A DNA stretch of 64,000 nucleotides. Source: CBDHFQ01 sp965262565 (GTDB lineage Bacteria > Bacteroidota > Bacteroidia > J057). Position numbers and translations under genes: made by a program. Within the stretch, counting starts at the first letter, position 1. Each line of letters starts with the position of its first letter. The DNA is taken from assembly GCA_965262565.1 (NCBI GenBank), contig CBDHFQ010000005.1, forward strand, positions 62,001-126,000, read 5' to 3'. Positions 18,754 to 27,448 of this stretch are shown one piece after another. Below the pieces are notes generated by a model. It was not told the origin of the DNA. It made no database searches and worked only from the letters and a program-made list of their open reading frames with translations.

Positions 18754-18843
18754 ATCAAAATTTATCTGGAAATAATATTGAATTCATGTTTAATGAATTC
18801 TCACAAAAGTTGGATGTTGATTTTTTCAAAACCTCTTTGGGAA

Positions 18844-19000
18844 GTGCATTAGTCTTGTAGTAATTATAACAAGAATAATTTAAGATATGGTATTTGCATT
18901 AGTAAACATTCATTTTGGGGAGTTGGAGCAGAAATAGCAGGCTAAAGGCATTATAGCGATTAGCCCTGATAGACAGTCTGATCACAAGAAGGTCTTTTTT
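18844..19000 (+). ncRNA. Small RNA unit D (degenerate)
   Basis: CTCACA at 18801 is kept. The -7 region is unclear: CCTCTTTG at 18833 and TAGTCTTG at 18850 are the candidates. The 16-mer has decayed to GTGCATTAG. The core begins GTTGGAGCAGAAATAGC at 18922. The hairpin GGCTAA/TTAGCC (18940-18965) is one pair longer than in other units. The terminator stem is interrupted (GAC..TCT / AGA..GTC) before six Ts. It may be a decaying copy or a diverged variant; the 5' end is a guess. Confidence 0.45.
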
Positions 19001-19116
19001 ATGTATCTCCTTTCGAAGATCCTGCTGGAGAAAAGCTATTACAGCATAAAAACTTTACTCACATTGGAGAAAATTTGATTTTTCAGCTCTACTGCTTTTC
19101 GTCTACCTTTACTGAC

Positions 19117-19257
19117 GTGATATATGCGTAAGTGGATCTCATTTTGAATTTAACCTGTAACTAAGAATTATTTTTTGAAGTTGGAGCAGCAGCAAACACA
19201 GGCTATGGGTAAAATGTAAATTAGCCTTGAAGACCTTCCTTAACGGAGGGTCTTTTT
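19117..19257 (+). ncRNA. Small RNA unit E
   Basis: The promoter has CTCACA at 19058, TTTTTC at 19079-19084 and TACCTTTA at 19104-19111. The RNA is expected to start at GTGATATATGCGTAAG (19117). The core GTTGGAGCAGCAGC starts at 19180, the GGCTA/TAGCC hairpin is at 19201-19226, and the terminator GACCTTCC-TTAAC-GGAGGGTC is at 19232-19252 with five Ts. A TATTTTTTG just before the core (19169-19177) is a possible second promoter that would give a ~78-nt RNA. Confidence 0.7.
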
Positions 19258-19346
19258 GTTTTTGACTCTTTGTTTATTCAACAATTACTCACAAAAGAGA
19301 AAATTTGATTTTTCAGCTCTACTGCTTTTCGTCTACCTTTACTGAT

Positions 19347-19488
19347 GTGATATATGCGTAAGTGGATCTCATTTTGAATTTAACCTGTAACTAAGAATTA
19401 TTTTTTGAAGTTGGAGCAGCAGCAAACACAGGCTATGGGTAAAATGTAAATTAGCCTTGAAGACCTTCCTTTAACGGAGGGTCTTTTT
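19347..19488 (+). ncRNA. Small RNA unit F
   Basis: Near-identical to unit E: -7 TACCTTTA at 19334-19341, 16-mer at 19347, core at 19410, terminator stem 19462-19483 with a six-base loop and five Ts. Confidence 0.7.
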
Positions 19489-19577
19489 GTTTTTGACCCT
19501 TTGTTTATTCAACAATTACTCACAAAAGAGAAAATTTGATTTTTCAGCTCTACTGCTTTTCGTCTACCTTTACTGAT

Positions 19578-19720
19578 GTGATATATGCGTAAGTGGATCT
19601 CATTTTGAATTTAACCTGTAACTAAGAATTATTTTTTGAAGTTGGAGCAGCAGCAAACACAGGCTATGGGTAAAATGTAAATTAGCCTTGAAGACCTTCC
19701 TTTAACGGAGGGTCTTTTTT
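19578..19720 (+). ncRNA. Small RNA unit G
   Basis: Near-identical to units E and F: -7 at 19565-19572, 16-mer at 19578, core at 19641, terminator stem 19693-19714 with six Ts. The T run overlaps by two bases the stop codon of the convergent gene ending at 19719. Confidence 0.7.
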
Positions 19721-21203
19721 ATTTTGTAACCTTCACACTAATTATTTCCTTTACTTTTTCTAGCAGCCAATCTTTCTCAATCAGATGGGTAGCATCCTGA
19801 ATTTCTTCAGATACTTTGTCAATATTATCTTTTTCCTGAGTCTTGATTAAATATAATGCCCTGGTGAAACCAATAAAATTCATGTAAGGCTTTTTTTGAT
19901 GTTCAGCCAACTCTTGTTTCCGTCTTAACAATGTCCTAAAACTTGTACATAATGAAAGTAGCGCTTCTGTATCCTCACATTCATAATAGATCTTTAACAG
20001 AAGCATATTGTATCCGAGTTTATAAAACGGATCTAGAAATTCCACCCCTTGGAGATACTTCAACGCTTGCCTAAATTCTTTCTTGTATAAAAATAGATGA
20101 GCAAGATTATAGTTGAAAATAGCTTCTTCTAAATCCGGATCAAGCCTTTCTCTGTATTGGTAAATAAATTCCTCAGTCCACTCGAACTTTCCAAGACGTA
20201 AGCCCATAGTCGCAATGTTCTTATAATGGTTCCCAGAAAGCATTCCATTGTCAAATAGTAACTTTCTTGCCAACATATCCCTATATAAATCAAAAGTTTT
20301 ATTAAGAAAGTTTATTCGGCCCTTTTTGTATTGTCGGAAATGATAGTTGAGTAATGTGTTGTAAATATTTCCCAAATCATCCTGATCTAAATGAATTTCG
20401 TCTTCAGGCTTATTTCTGAACTTCCCTAATATTTTATTTAGTGCGTCAATATGAAGTGATTCCCGTAAGTCATTTTGTGATGATCCATTATTTAAAAATT
20501 GGATTAATTGAATAGCATGATAATAGGCAGCTGTAATGGGAGATAGTTCAGATAGATTTTGTTCACAAAAGCTGAGGATTTGGTCTACCATGGAAATGTC
20601 CATCCCATAAGTATTGAATACTTGCTTTTTTATGAGAATAGCACAGCTATATTTTAGTTTTTCGGTCAAGTAAAAGTTATCTAATGCCCTTTGAATACGA
20701 TCAAAATCCAGGGTCTTCCACCTGCTACCGTATTTATGATCATAATTTATTTCTATATCTTCCAATTGATATGTTTGAAAAAACTTTTCGCTATTCTCAA
20801 ATTGAAAGCTATCAAGATTATTTCTAAACTCGGTAAACATCTTCAGAATATATTTATGAAGGTTTTTATTTATAAAAGCCTGAAGCTGAAGGCGCCTGGT
20901 AAGCCATTCATCTGCTTCTAAAGCTGTTTGCCCCATAAATCCCATTAGCAGTTTGAGCAGATATTTTCGTAAAGTCCTTAATTTACTATCATTAAACATC
21001 TCTCCCTCATAAATCATATCAAAGATGGCATTTGCATCTAAGTCCCTTTCTAGGAACTCGGGATAAAAGGGTTTGATGGCCAAAAAGAATTTTAATGTAT
21101 CATCATGTGTATTAAAGTAGGGTGAACGAACGTATTTTTCGAATTTCCGAAACTCTGCAGGTGAAAGCGTCGAAAGTACATCAATTAGCTTAGTATTCTT
21201 CAT
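19719..21203 (-). CDS. Conserved helical hypothetical protein
   Basis: This 494-residue protein begins MKNTKLIDVLSTLSPAEFRKFEKYVRSPYFN, a start I associate with uncharacterised Bacteroidota proteins. It is almost entirely alpha-helical by composition. Helical pairs in the second half (YNYNLAHLFLYKKEFRQALKYLQGVEF, YNMLLLKIYYECEDTEALLSL) look like TPR repeats, suggesting a protein-interaction solenoid. There is no signal peptide or membrane segment, so it should be cytoplasmic. It converges with the small-RNA array and shares its end with the last terminator, so read-through from unit G would be antisense to its 3' end. No function is assigned. Confidence 0.75.
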   Translation of the reverse strand: MKNTKLIDVLSTLSPAEFRKFEKYVRSPYFNTHDDTLKFFLAIKPFYPEFLERDLDANAIFDMIYEGEMFNDSKLRTLRKYLLKLLMGFMGQTALEADEWLTRRLQLQAFINKNLHKYILKMFTEFRNNLDSFQFENSEKFFQTYQLEDIEINYDHKYGSRWKTLDFDRIQRALDNFYLTEKLKYSCAILIKKQVFNTYGMDISMVDQILSFCEQNLSELSPITAAYYHAIQLIQFLNNGSSQNDLRESLHIDALNKILGKFRNKPEDEIHLDQDDLGNIYNTLLNYHFRQYKKGRINFLNKTFDLYRDMLARKLLFDNGMLSGNHYKNIATMGLRLGKFEWTEEFIYQYRERLDPDLEEAIFNYNLAHLFLYKKEFRQALKYLQGVEFLDPFYKLGYNMLLLKIYYECEDTEALLSLCTSFRTLLRRKQELAEHQKKPYMNFIGFTRALYLIKTQEKDNIDKVSEEIQDATHLIEKDWLLEKVKEIISVKVTK

Positions 21204-21604
21204 TGTCCCACCTTTCTAGGAATCTTTTCTCAATATTGAAATAAGTATATAAGTGTAATATAGAAGTATTCCTTCAAGTATTCAATTTGACTGCCATTTT
21301 TAATTTTTTTGAAATATGTTCCTGACTATTCTCTGAATGGAAAAACATAAACGGTAATAATTCCCTCACAAACAGTAAAAATTGTTCTTACTATTATAAA
21401 GATACAATGTTTATATTGTATTATATTTGATCATAAAATAAAAATAAATAAAAACTATTTACTGGCCGTTAATAATCAAAAGCGTAATTTTTTTAAAAAT
21501 TAGTTCCTTTAAAACAGTTAGTTAAGTAAATATTCAGTTTAAGCCTCATCCTTCTTACGGCCTGTTAACATGAACCCGTTAGGGGCTCGTTCATTATATA
21601 TCTC
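21204..21604. other. Intergenic gap upstream of the secreted subtilase (401 bp)
   Basis: Very AT-rich, no ORF. A perfect 7-bp inverted repeat ATACAAT/ATTGTAT (21402-21421) directly abuts TATATTTG (21422-21429), an exact TAnnTTTG on the plus strand. No good -33 box sits at the right distance, and the start codon is ~175 bp further on. The palindrome could be an operator over a promoter for the protease gene; this is weakly supported. Confidence 0.4.
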
Positions 21605-24571
21605 ATGTTATTATCTAAAGGTCTGATCTCCATGTTTATTCAAACACTTTTACGAAATTGTCGCTTGCTCTTTACCATCAGTTGTGCCCTCAGCTTTTAC
21701 TTATCCACTTCAGCTCAACAATTACCATCAGGATTTTCAGGTAGAATTCTGGTAAAATACGATAACAAAACAACTGACATAAAAAAAGATAAACTTCTTA
21801 ATGACTTGAATCTTCGTATTTACGGAGATATACCTGAACCAAATATCCAGATTCTTACATTAAACAAAGAAAATCCACATCCATCAGAAGTCGCAGAAGT
21901 AATAAAGCTTCTGAATACTCGTGTAGAGGTATCTATCGCAGAATCCGACCAAATAGTTTCTGCCTTGAATACTCCAAACGATAGTGCTTTTCAGTATCAA
22001 TGGGGAATGGATAATAATGGACAAAATGGAGGACTGCCTGGCGCTGACATTAATGCAGTTGAAGCATGGTCAAATGAAACAGGATCTGAAGATCTGGTAA
22101 TGGCTATCATAGACTCAGGGGTAGATTGGACCCATCCAGACTTAGGAGATAATATCTGGCAGAATGTAAAAGAAGACCTTGATGGAGATGGACGGGTATT
22201 AGAATATGTCAACGGAAAATGGCAAATAGATCCCGATGATATTGATGGATTGGATAACGATTTAAATGGATATGCTGATGATTTCGTTGGTTGGAATTTT
22301 GTAAATAATTCTAATAATCCAATGGACGATCATACTCAAGGTCATGGTACCCATGTTGCGGGGATTGCAGGTGCCAGAGGAAATAATGGAACAGGAATCG
22401 CGGGAGTCAGCTGGAGATCCAAAATTATGCCTGTTAAGTTTTTAGATGAAAATGGAGCTGGCTTCCTTTCAGATGCAATGATGGCATTTTATTATGCGTA
22501 TGCTAATGGTGCCAGAGTAAGTAACCATAGTTGGGGAACTTATGAATTCTCTTCTACGCTACAATTTTTCATGTATTATTCTCAGTTCTATCAACATGTA
22601 ATTATAGCTGCAGCGGGAAATCAATTTGGCAGTGATAACGATCTTCTTCCATTATATCCAGCAAATTTTTCCTTAGATAACGTCATCTCCGTTGCTTCAA
22701 CTAATGCTAATGATGAAATAGCCGCATTTTCGAACATAGGAAAAATATCTGTAGATGTTGCAGCCCCAGGAGAAGGAATCTACAGTACCTTACCTAATAA
22801 TCGTTATGGATATCTCAACGGTACTTCTATGGCGGCTCCGTTTGTTACAGGTGCTGCGGCCTTATTACTTGCCTATGATCCCACGCTTACACCTGCAGAT
22901 ATCAAACAAATTATTAAGCATACAGCAACTCCTTTGGCTTCCTTAAATGACAAAGTAAACTCTGGTGGTCGATTAAATATCAATGCAGCGATTCGACGTG
23001 CTTACTACCTCGATTCCTGTAGTGTAAAAGCAAGTTTTATAGTAAATGACTTCACTACCTGTAAAGGAGAGACTATAACCCTTTTCAATACTAGCCAGGA
23101 AGATACTGCTACATCTTCTTTATGGTTAGTTAATGATATAGTTTTTGATTCCGCTCATCACTCAAGCTATACCTTTAATAATGAAGGAAATTATCAAATT
23201 TCTTTGGTGAGCAAGAATGAGCAATGCTCAGATACGCTTACCAGAGTAGTTGAAGTACAAAAAGCTCCTATTCCTAATTTACAGGATACCACTCTTTGCG
23301 CGCCTGCATTTGCGTTAAGCGCAGGAGTAGAAAAGGGTGTACAGTCTTATTCTTGGAAAGATACTGATGGAATCGAGCTCTCCACTTCTGAAACGCTTAC
23401 TGTAAATGAATCCGGAACCTATGAGCTTACTGTTGTTGATCAGTGTAACAACCAATACACCCAGGCTATTTCTCTCACCCTAGATGGAGACTGCGTATGG
23501 CCAGGAGATATCAATACTGATGGAAATGTCGATATGATCGATTTTCTCAGTTGGGGGTCAGCATATGGCCAATCAGGGCCCTCTAGAGTAGATACAGGAA
23601 TTATTTTTAGAGCATATAATTCTCCGGAAGATTGGGAAGAAGAATTTGATGAATCCTTTTCGTTCGCTGATGATGTCAACTATAAATATGCCGATTGTAA
23701 TGGTGATGGAGTGGTCAATGAACTTGATCTCGTAGCTATCCAGCAAAATTCCAATATGGATTGCGATATTAATGGGGATCCAAATACAGGCTCAGTTTCA
23801 CTAAGTATCCAAACGTTTCAGGATACGGTAAATTTAGAGGACAGCCTACATTTCAATGTCTCACTGAGAAGTCTATTAGGGACCGATGTAGATAGCGTAG
23901 CCGGCATTGTGTTTTCCGTCCACTCAAATATTCCACTTAGTGCCCCATTAAAATTAACTACAGATAATTCATGGTTGGGCGTTGAAGGTAGTAACCTTGA
24001 AACAATGGCTATTTCCGAACTATCCCAGAATCATCAACAGAATTGGTTCTGTACACATGCAGGGATGGTAAGAACTGATAAAAAATCTGGCAGTGGATCG
24101 GGAAAGGTAGCAGAATCATTTATTGTAATTCAAATTGATGATTTAGGGGATGTTTCCTCCTTCAGCGAAAATGCTTTTCTGGTATTATCAGTAAATCAGG
24201 CTACTATCATCAAAGAGAATGGATCTATCGTTCCTGTAAATACGCTTGAATCTCAATCGACCATTAGCGTAGTAGTTAATCTGCCTAAAGGGAATTCAGA
24301 TATAGTCAATGCTGGATTTGAGCTGAGAAAATGGTATCCCAATCCCGCTCAAGGAACCAGCACTTTAGAAATCTATTCGCAGGATAACAGCAAAAAAATA
24401 CTTCAACTTTACAATATTATGGGTTCCCTGATTAGTGAACAACCCATTGAATTAAAAGAAGGTGTAAATGATATTTCCCTTTCAACCACAAATCTTTCTC
24501 CGGGAATGTATTTTTCAGTGGTAAAAGGAGATCAGGTTCAATTATTTTCTGATATTTTATTGATCAACTAA
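21605..24571 (+). CDS. Secreted subtilisin-like (S8) serine peptidase with T9SS sorting domain
   Basis: The protein has 988 residues. The signal peptide ends near STSAQQ; ATG codons at 21605 and 21632 are both possible. A propeptide-like region (~40-130) precedes the catalytic domain, which shows Asp170 (IIDSGVDWTHPDL), His247 (HGTHVAGIAG), Asn339 (AAAGN) and Ser408 (LNGTSMAAPFVTGAAALL), so the triad is complete. PKD/Ig-like segments follow (~485-635), then dockerin-like calcium loops (DINTDGNVDMIDFLSWGSAYG; DCNGDGVVNELDL). The last ~80 residues (WYPNPAQGTSTLEIYS ... LSPGMYFSVVKGD) are a type A T9SS C-terminal sorting domain. It is an exported, probably surface-bound or released, protease. 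A forward terminator follows. Confidence 0.95.
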   Translation: MLLSKGLISMFIQTLLRNCRLLFTISCALSFYLSTSAQQLPSGFSGRILVKYDNKTTDIKKDKLLNDLNLRIYGDIPEPNIQILTLNKENPHPSEVAEVIKLLNTRVEVSIAESDQIVSALNTPNDSAFQYQWGMDNNGQNGGLPGADINAVEAWSNETGSEDLVMAIIDSGVDWTHPDLGDNIWQNVKEDLDGDGRVLEYVNGKWQIDPDDIDGLDNDLNGYADDFVGWNFVNNSNNPMDDHTQGHGTHVAGIAGARGNNGTGIAGVSWRSKIMPVKFLDENGAGFLSDAMMAFYYAYANGARVSNHSWGTYEFSSTLQFFMYYSQFYQHVIIAAAGNQFGSDNDLLPLYPANFSLDNVISVASTNANDEIAAFSNIGKISVDVAAPGEGIYSTLPNNRYGYLNGTSMAAPFVTGAAALLLAYDPTLTPADIKQIIKHTATPLASLNDKVNSGGRLNINAAIRRAYYLDSCSVKASFIVNDFTTCKGETITLFNTSQEDTATSSLWLVNDIVFDSAHHSSYTFNNEGNYQISLVSKNEQCSDTLTRVVEVQKAPIPNLQDTTLCAPAFALSAGVEKGVQSYSWKDTDGIELSTSETLTVNESGTYELTVVDQCNNQYTQAISLTLDGDCVWPGDINTDGNVDMIDFLSWGSAYGQSGPSRVDTGIIFRAYNSPEDWEEEFDESFSFADDVNYKYADCNGDGVVNELDLVAIQQNSNMDCDINGDPNTGSVSLSIQTFQDTVNLEDSLHFNVSLRSLLGTDVDSVAGIVFSVHSNIPLSAPLKLTTDNSWLGVEGSNLETMAISELSQNHQQNWFCTHAGMVRTDKKSGSGSGKVAESFIVIQIDDLGDVSSFSENAFLVLSVNQATIIKENGSIVPVNTLESQSTISVVVNLPKGNSDIVNAGFELRKWYPNPAQGTSTLEIYSQDNSKKILQLYNIMGSLISEQPIELKEGVNDISLSTTNLSPGMYFSVVKGDQVQLFSDILLIN

Positions 24572-24590
24572 CATCAGACCTATTAGTATG

Positions 24591-24623
24591 GGAGGCTGGC
24601 TATACAAAAGTCAGCCTCCTTTT
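24591..24623 (+). terminator. Intrinsic terminator after the subtilase gene
   Basis: GGAGGCTGGC (24591-24600) pairs over all 10 bases (one G-U) with GTCAGCCTCC (24610-24619), followed by TTTT. It lies 20 bp past the stop. On the minus strand no T run follows, so it serves the plus-strand gene. Confidence 0.85.
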
Positions 24624-24635
24624 ATAATACTGAAC

Positions 24636-27266
24636 CTATTCATCCAAAAATTCAGTAACTCTATCTATTACTTCAGGCAGTTTAGAAACATCTTTTCCCC
24701 CAGCAGTTGCATAAAATGCTTGACCTCCCCCTCCTCCCTTAATTAGCTTAGCTAGGGATTTGACCAAATTTCCCGCATGAATGATATTTTTGGCAGCAAG
24801 ATCATCACTCATTATCACGCTTAATAATGCTTTACCTCCAACTTCAGTACCTAAAACGACCAGAGTATTCTCAGTTATTTTTTTTAGTTCAAATGATAAT
24901 TGTTTCAAATCGTCAGCAGAAGAGAGCTCAACCACTTCCGAAATAAGTCGAATTTCATTATGGACTATAGCTTTTTTTATTAAATCAATTTTTAATTGGT
25001 TTACCTTTTCAGCGTTTAGTTCCTGAAGGGATTTTTCAAGTTCTTTATTTTTAGTCGCCAGTTCCTCAATAGCCTTTTCCAAATTACCTGGCCCTTTGAG
25101 TAGAGCAGCTATACGATCTAGTGCACCTATTTTTTCATTTACATAATAAATTGCGTGGATACCTGTTAATGCTTCTACTCTCCTAATACCAGATGCTACA
25201 GAACCTTCAGAGATTAACTTAAATAATCTGATTTGACTAGTATTAGCGACATGTGTTCCTCCACACAACTCTACGCTGTAATCATGATCAAACACTACTA
25301 CCCTTACTAAATCTCCATATTTCTCTCCAAATAAAGCCATGGCTCCCATTTCTTTGGCTTGCTCTATTGGCATATCTCTATATTCTTTTAATGGAATAGC
25401 CAATCCTATACTATTATTAACTTTATTTTCTATGTCCACCAACTCTTCATCAGATACTTTAGAGAAATGTGAAAAGTCAAATCTTAAAGATTTTGCACCT
25501 ACATAGGACCCCCTTTGTTCTATATGATTTCCTAATAATTCCCTTAACGCAGCATGCAATAGGTGGGTAGCACTATGATTTAAACTCACTTGCTTGCGAA
25601 AATCCCGATCTACCACTGCGGACCAGGATCCTTCAGGATTTTCAGGTAATTTATCCACTAAATGGATAATTAGCTCATTCTCCCTCTTCGTATCTAATAC
25701 TTTGAGACGTTCAATGCCATTTGTTATCACCCCTATATCTCCAATTTGCCCACCACTCTCAGCATAAAATGGTGTCTCAGCCAATACCAGATGGTACAAT
25801 TTCTTTTTCTTGGCAGTTACTGTGCGATATTGGGTAATTTCTGTCTGTATTTCTAACGTATCATAGCCTACAAAACGTGGAAGATCAGTTGAAAAGCTTA
25901 CAAATGACCAATCTCCCGCCAATATTTCAGTTGCTTTCCGACTTCGCTCTTTCTGTTTTTCTAATTCCACTTCAAAAGCCGCCATATCTACTTCTCTTCC
26001 TTTTTCGGCAGCCATGAGTTGTGTCAAATCAATAGGAAATCCGAAAGTATCATATAACTGGAATGCAAATTTTCCATCCAGCTTTTTATTATTCGAATTA
26101 TTAATTATATGATTTTCGAACATTTCTGTTCCACTTTCTAACTTCTTCAAAAAGCCCTTCTCTTCTTCTTCAATAATACGTTGAATAAAAGAGGCTTGAG
26201 CGCCTACTTCATCAAAAACATCCCTATACTGTATAGAAAGTATATCCACCATCTTATAAAGAAAGGGTTCTTTCAACGCTAAAAAGGAAAAAGCATATCG
26301 AGAGGCGCGTCTTAATATACGACGAATCACATATCCTGCTCCGGTATTTGATGGGAGTTGGCCGTCAGATATAGCGAAAACTATTGCACGTATATGATCA
26401 ATAATGACTCTAAAAGCAATACGCTCTTCTTCCTTAGCGCGTTCATATTGAATTCCCGTTAGAGAGGTTAAATACTGTATGCTCGGTTCGAACAAATCTG
26501 TATCATACGTAGCCTTTTTCCCTTGCAACACCATAACCAAACGCTCAAATCCCATTCCTGTATCTATGTGTTTTTCAGGCAATTGCTCGAGAGAACCATC
26601 AGCTTTTCTATTGAACTGGATAAATACCAGATTCCAGATTTCGATTACTTCAGGATGATCTTCATTGACCAATTCTTTTCCTGAAATTTTCTTCCTTTCT
26701 TCCTCGGATCTCAAATCTATATGAATCTCAGAGCAAGGACCAGAAGGACCAGTATCGCCCATCTCCCAAAAATTATCTTTCTTGGAACCGTAAAGTATTC
26801 GCTCTTTCGAGATCCATTGTTCCCATTCTATCTCTGCCTCTTTATCTACCCCCAGTCCATCGCTTTCATCCCCTCCAAACACGGTCACATATAAACGATC
26901 CTTCGGAATTTCGTATACTTCGGTTAATAACTCCCATGCCCAAGCTATGGCTTCCCTCTTGTAATAGTCACCAAAAGACCAATTTCCTAACATCTCAAAC
27001 ATCGTGTGGTGATAAGTGTCGTGTCCCACTTCTTCAAGGTCATTTTGCTTACCTGATGCTCTCAAACACTTTTGGGTATCCGCGCACCTTTTAGCACTTG
27101 GATTTTTTATTCCAAGGAAAATATCCTTGAATTGATTCATCCCTGCGTTTGTAAATAGCAATGTAGGGTCATTTTTTACAACTATAGGGGCTGAAGGAAC
27201 GATTTGATGTCCTTTTTCCCTGAAAAATGATAAAAAAATGTTTCGAATCTCACGTGAAGACTTCAT
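24636..27266 (-). CDS. alaS: Alanine--tRNA ligase
   Basis: At 876 residues it has the usual length for bacterial AlaRS. The class II catalytic core is at the N-terminus (REKGHQIVPSAPIVVKNDPTLLFTNAGMNQF; GNWSFGDYYKREAI; DTGPSGPCSEIHID; DTGMGFERL). The editing domain shows the zinc-binding HSATHLLH and CGGTH motifs. A coiled segment (ELATKNKELEKSLQELNAEK) precedes the C-terminal Gly-rich DHHA1-type domain (KGGGGGQAFYATAGGK). It charges tRNA-Ala and deacylates mischarged Ser/Gly. It is divergent from the M23 peptidase gene, a neighbourhood I associate with Bacteroidota. Confidence 0.98.
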   Translation of the reverse strand: MKSSREIRNIFLSFFREKGHQIVPSAPIVVKNDPTLLFTNAGMNQFKDIFLGIKNPSAKRCADTQKCLRASGKQNDLEEVGHDTYHHTMFEMLGNWSFGDYYKREAIAWAWELLTEVYEIPKDRLYVTVFGGDESDGLGVDKEAEIEWEQWISKERILYGSKKDNFWEMGDTGPSGPCSEIHIDLRSEEERKKISGKELVNEDHPEVIEIWNLVFIQFNRKADGSLEQLPEKHIDTGMGFERLVMVLQGKKATYDTDLFEPSIQYLTSLTGIQYERAKEEERIAFRVIIDHIRAIVFAISDGQLPSNTGAGYVIRRILRRASRYAFSFLALKEPFLYKMVDILSIQYRDVFDEVGAQASFIQRIIEEEEKGFLKKLESGTEMFENHIINNSNNKKLDGKFAFQLYDTFGFPIDLTQLMAAEKGREVDMAAFEVELEKQKERSRKATEILAGDWSFVSFSTDLPRFVGYDTLEIQTEITQYRTVTAKKKKLYHLVLAETPFYAESGGQIGDIGVITNGIERLKVLDTKRENELIIHLVDKLPENPEGSWSAVVDRDFRKQVSLNHSATHLLHAALRELLGNHIEQRGSYVGAKSLRFDFSHFSKVSDEELVDIENKVNNSIGLAIPLKEYRDMPIEQAKEMGAMALFGEKYGDLVRVVVFDHDYSVELCGGTHVANTSQIRLFKLISEGSVASGIRRVEALTGIHAIYYVNEKIGALDRIAALLKGPGNLEKAIEELATKNKELEKSLQELNAEKVNQLKIDLIKKAIVHNEIRLISEVVELSSADDLKQLSFELKKITENTLVVLGTEVGGKALLSVIMSDDLAAKNIIHAGNLVKSLAKLIKGGGGGQAFYATAGGKDVSKLPEVIDRVTEFLDE

Positions 27267-27448
27267 TGATTCCTGTGCTTATTTAACTCTCTTTAAATAT
27301 TACCTCTTTTGTAGGTTGAGAATTTTTAATTTTTTATTATTTTGCATACGAGTAAATTAAAATTTACAACCTTGGGTCTTTTCTTACATATGAATACTTG
27401 CTCTTAAGGCTCAAGAAAACAAATAATTTTGTAAAAACCCCTGTTCAG

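Larger units (their letters stand above)
17655..19720 (+). other. Tandem array of seven small-RNA transcription units (units A-G)
   Basis: No protein gene fills this region. Seven plus-strand units can be aligned by eye. Shared parts, in order, are: a CTCACA/ATCACA box; exactly 46 bp later (A, B, C, E, F, G) a -7-like TAnnTTTR; five bases later GTGATATATGCGTAAG, identical in B, C, E, F and G; a leader; GTTGGAGCAG (all but B); a short hairpin; and a U-tailed terminator stem. From box to terminator end, units B-G measure 200-203 bp and unit A 284 bp. The only other ORF noticed is a 22-codon hydrophobic one at 18026-18094 between A and B, with no support. The last terminator touches the stop of the convergent gene at 19719. 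Confidence 0.8.
19058..19725 (+). repeat. Three tandem direct repeats of about 230 bp (units E, F, G)
   Basis: Successive copies start at 19058, 19288 and 19519. Each contains promoter, 16-mer, core and terminator. Only scattered differences are seen, for example gaCg versus gaTg before the 16-mer and one T more in the terminator loop of F and G. This points to recent amplification or gene conversion. Confidence 0.92.

Noticed and set aside
19201..19221. Four-codon frame ATGGGTAAAATGTAA inside the RNA core
   Set aside because: It is conserved in four units but lies in the hairpin loop between GGCTA and TAGCC, so RNA structure explains it; four codons cannot be judged as coding.
17655..19720. 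CRISPR-like array
   Set aside because: Units repeat at 200 bp or more, repeats are not short and identical, there are no unique spacers of constant size, no cas genes occur, and each unit has its own promoter and terminator.
17861..19720. Riboswitch or leader controlling the next gene
   Set aside because: The downstream gene (19719-21203) is on the opposite strand and every unit ends in its own terminator, so no plus-strand gene is under its control.
24591..24623. Bidirectional terminator also serving alaS
   Set aside because: On the minus strand the stem is followed by CATACTAATAGG without a T run, so only plus-strand termination is supported.
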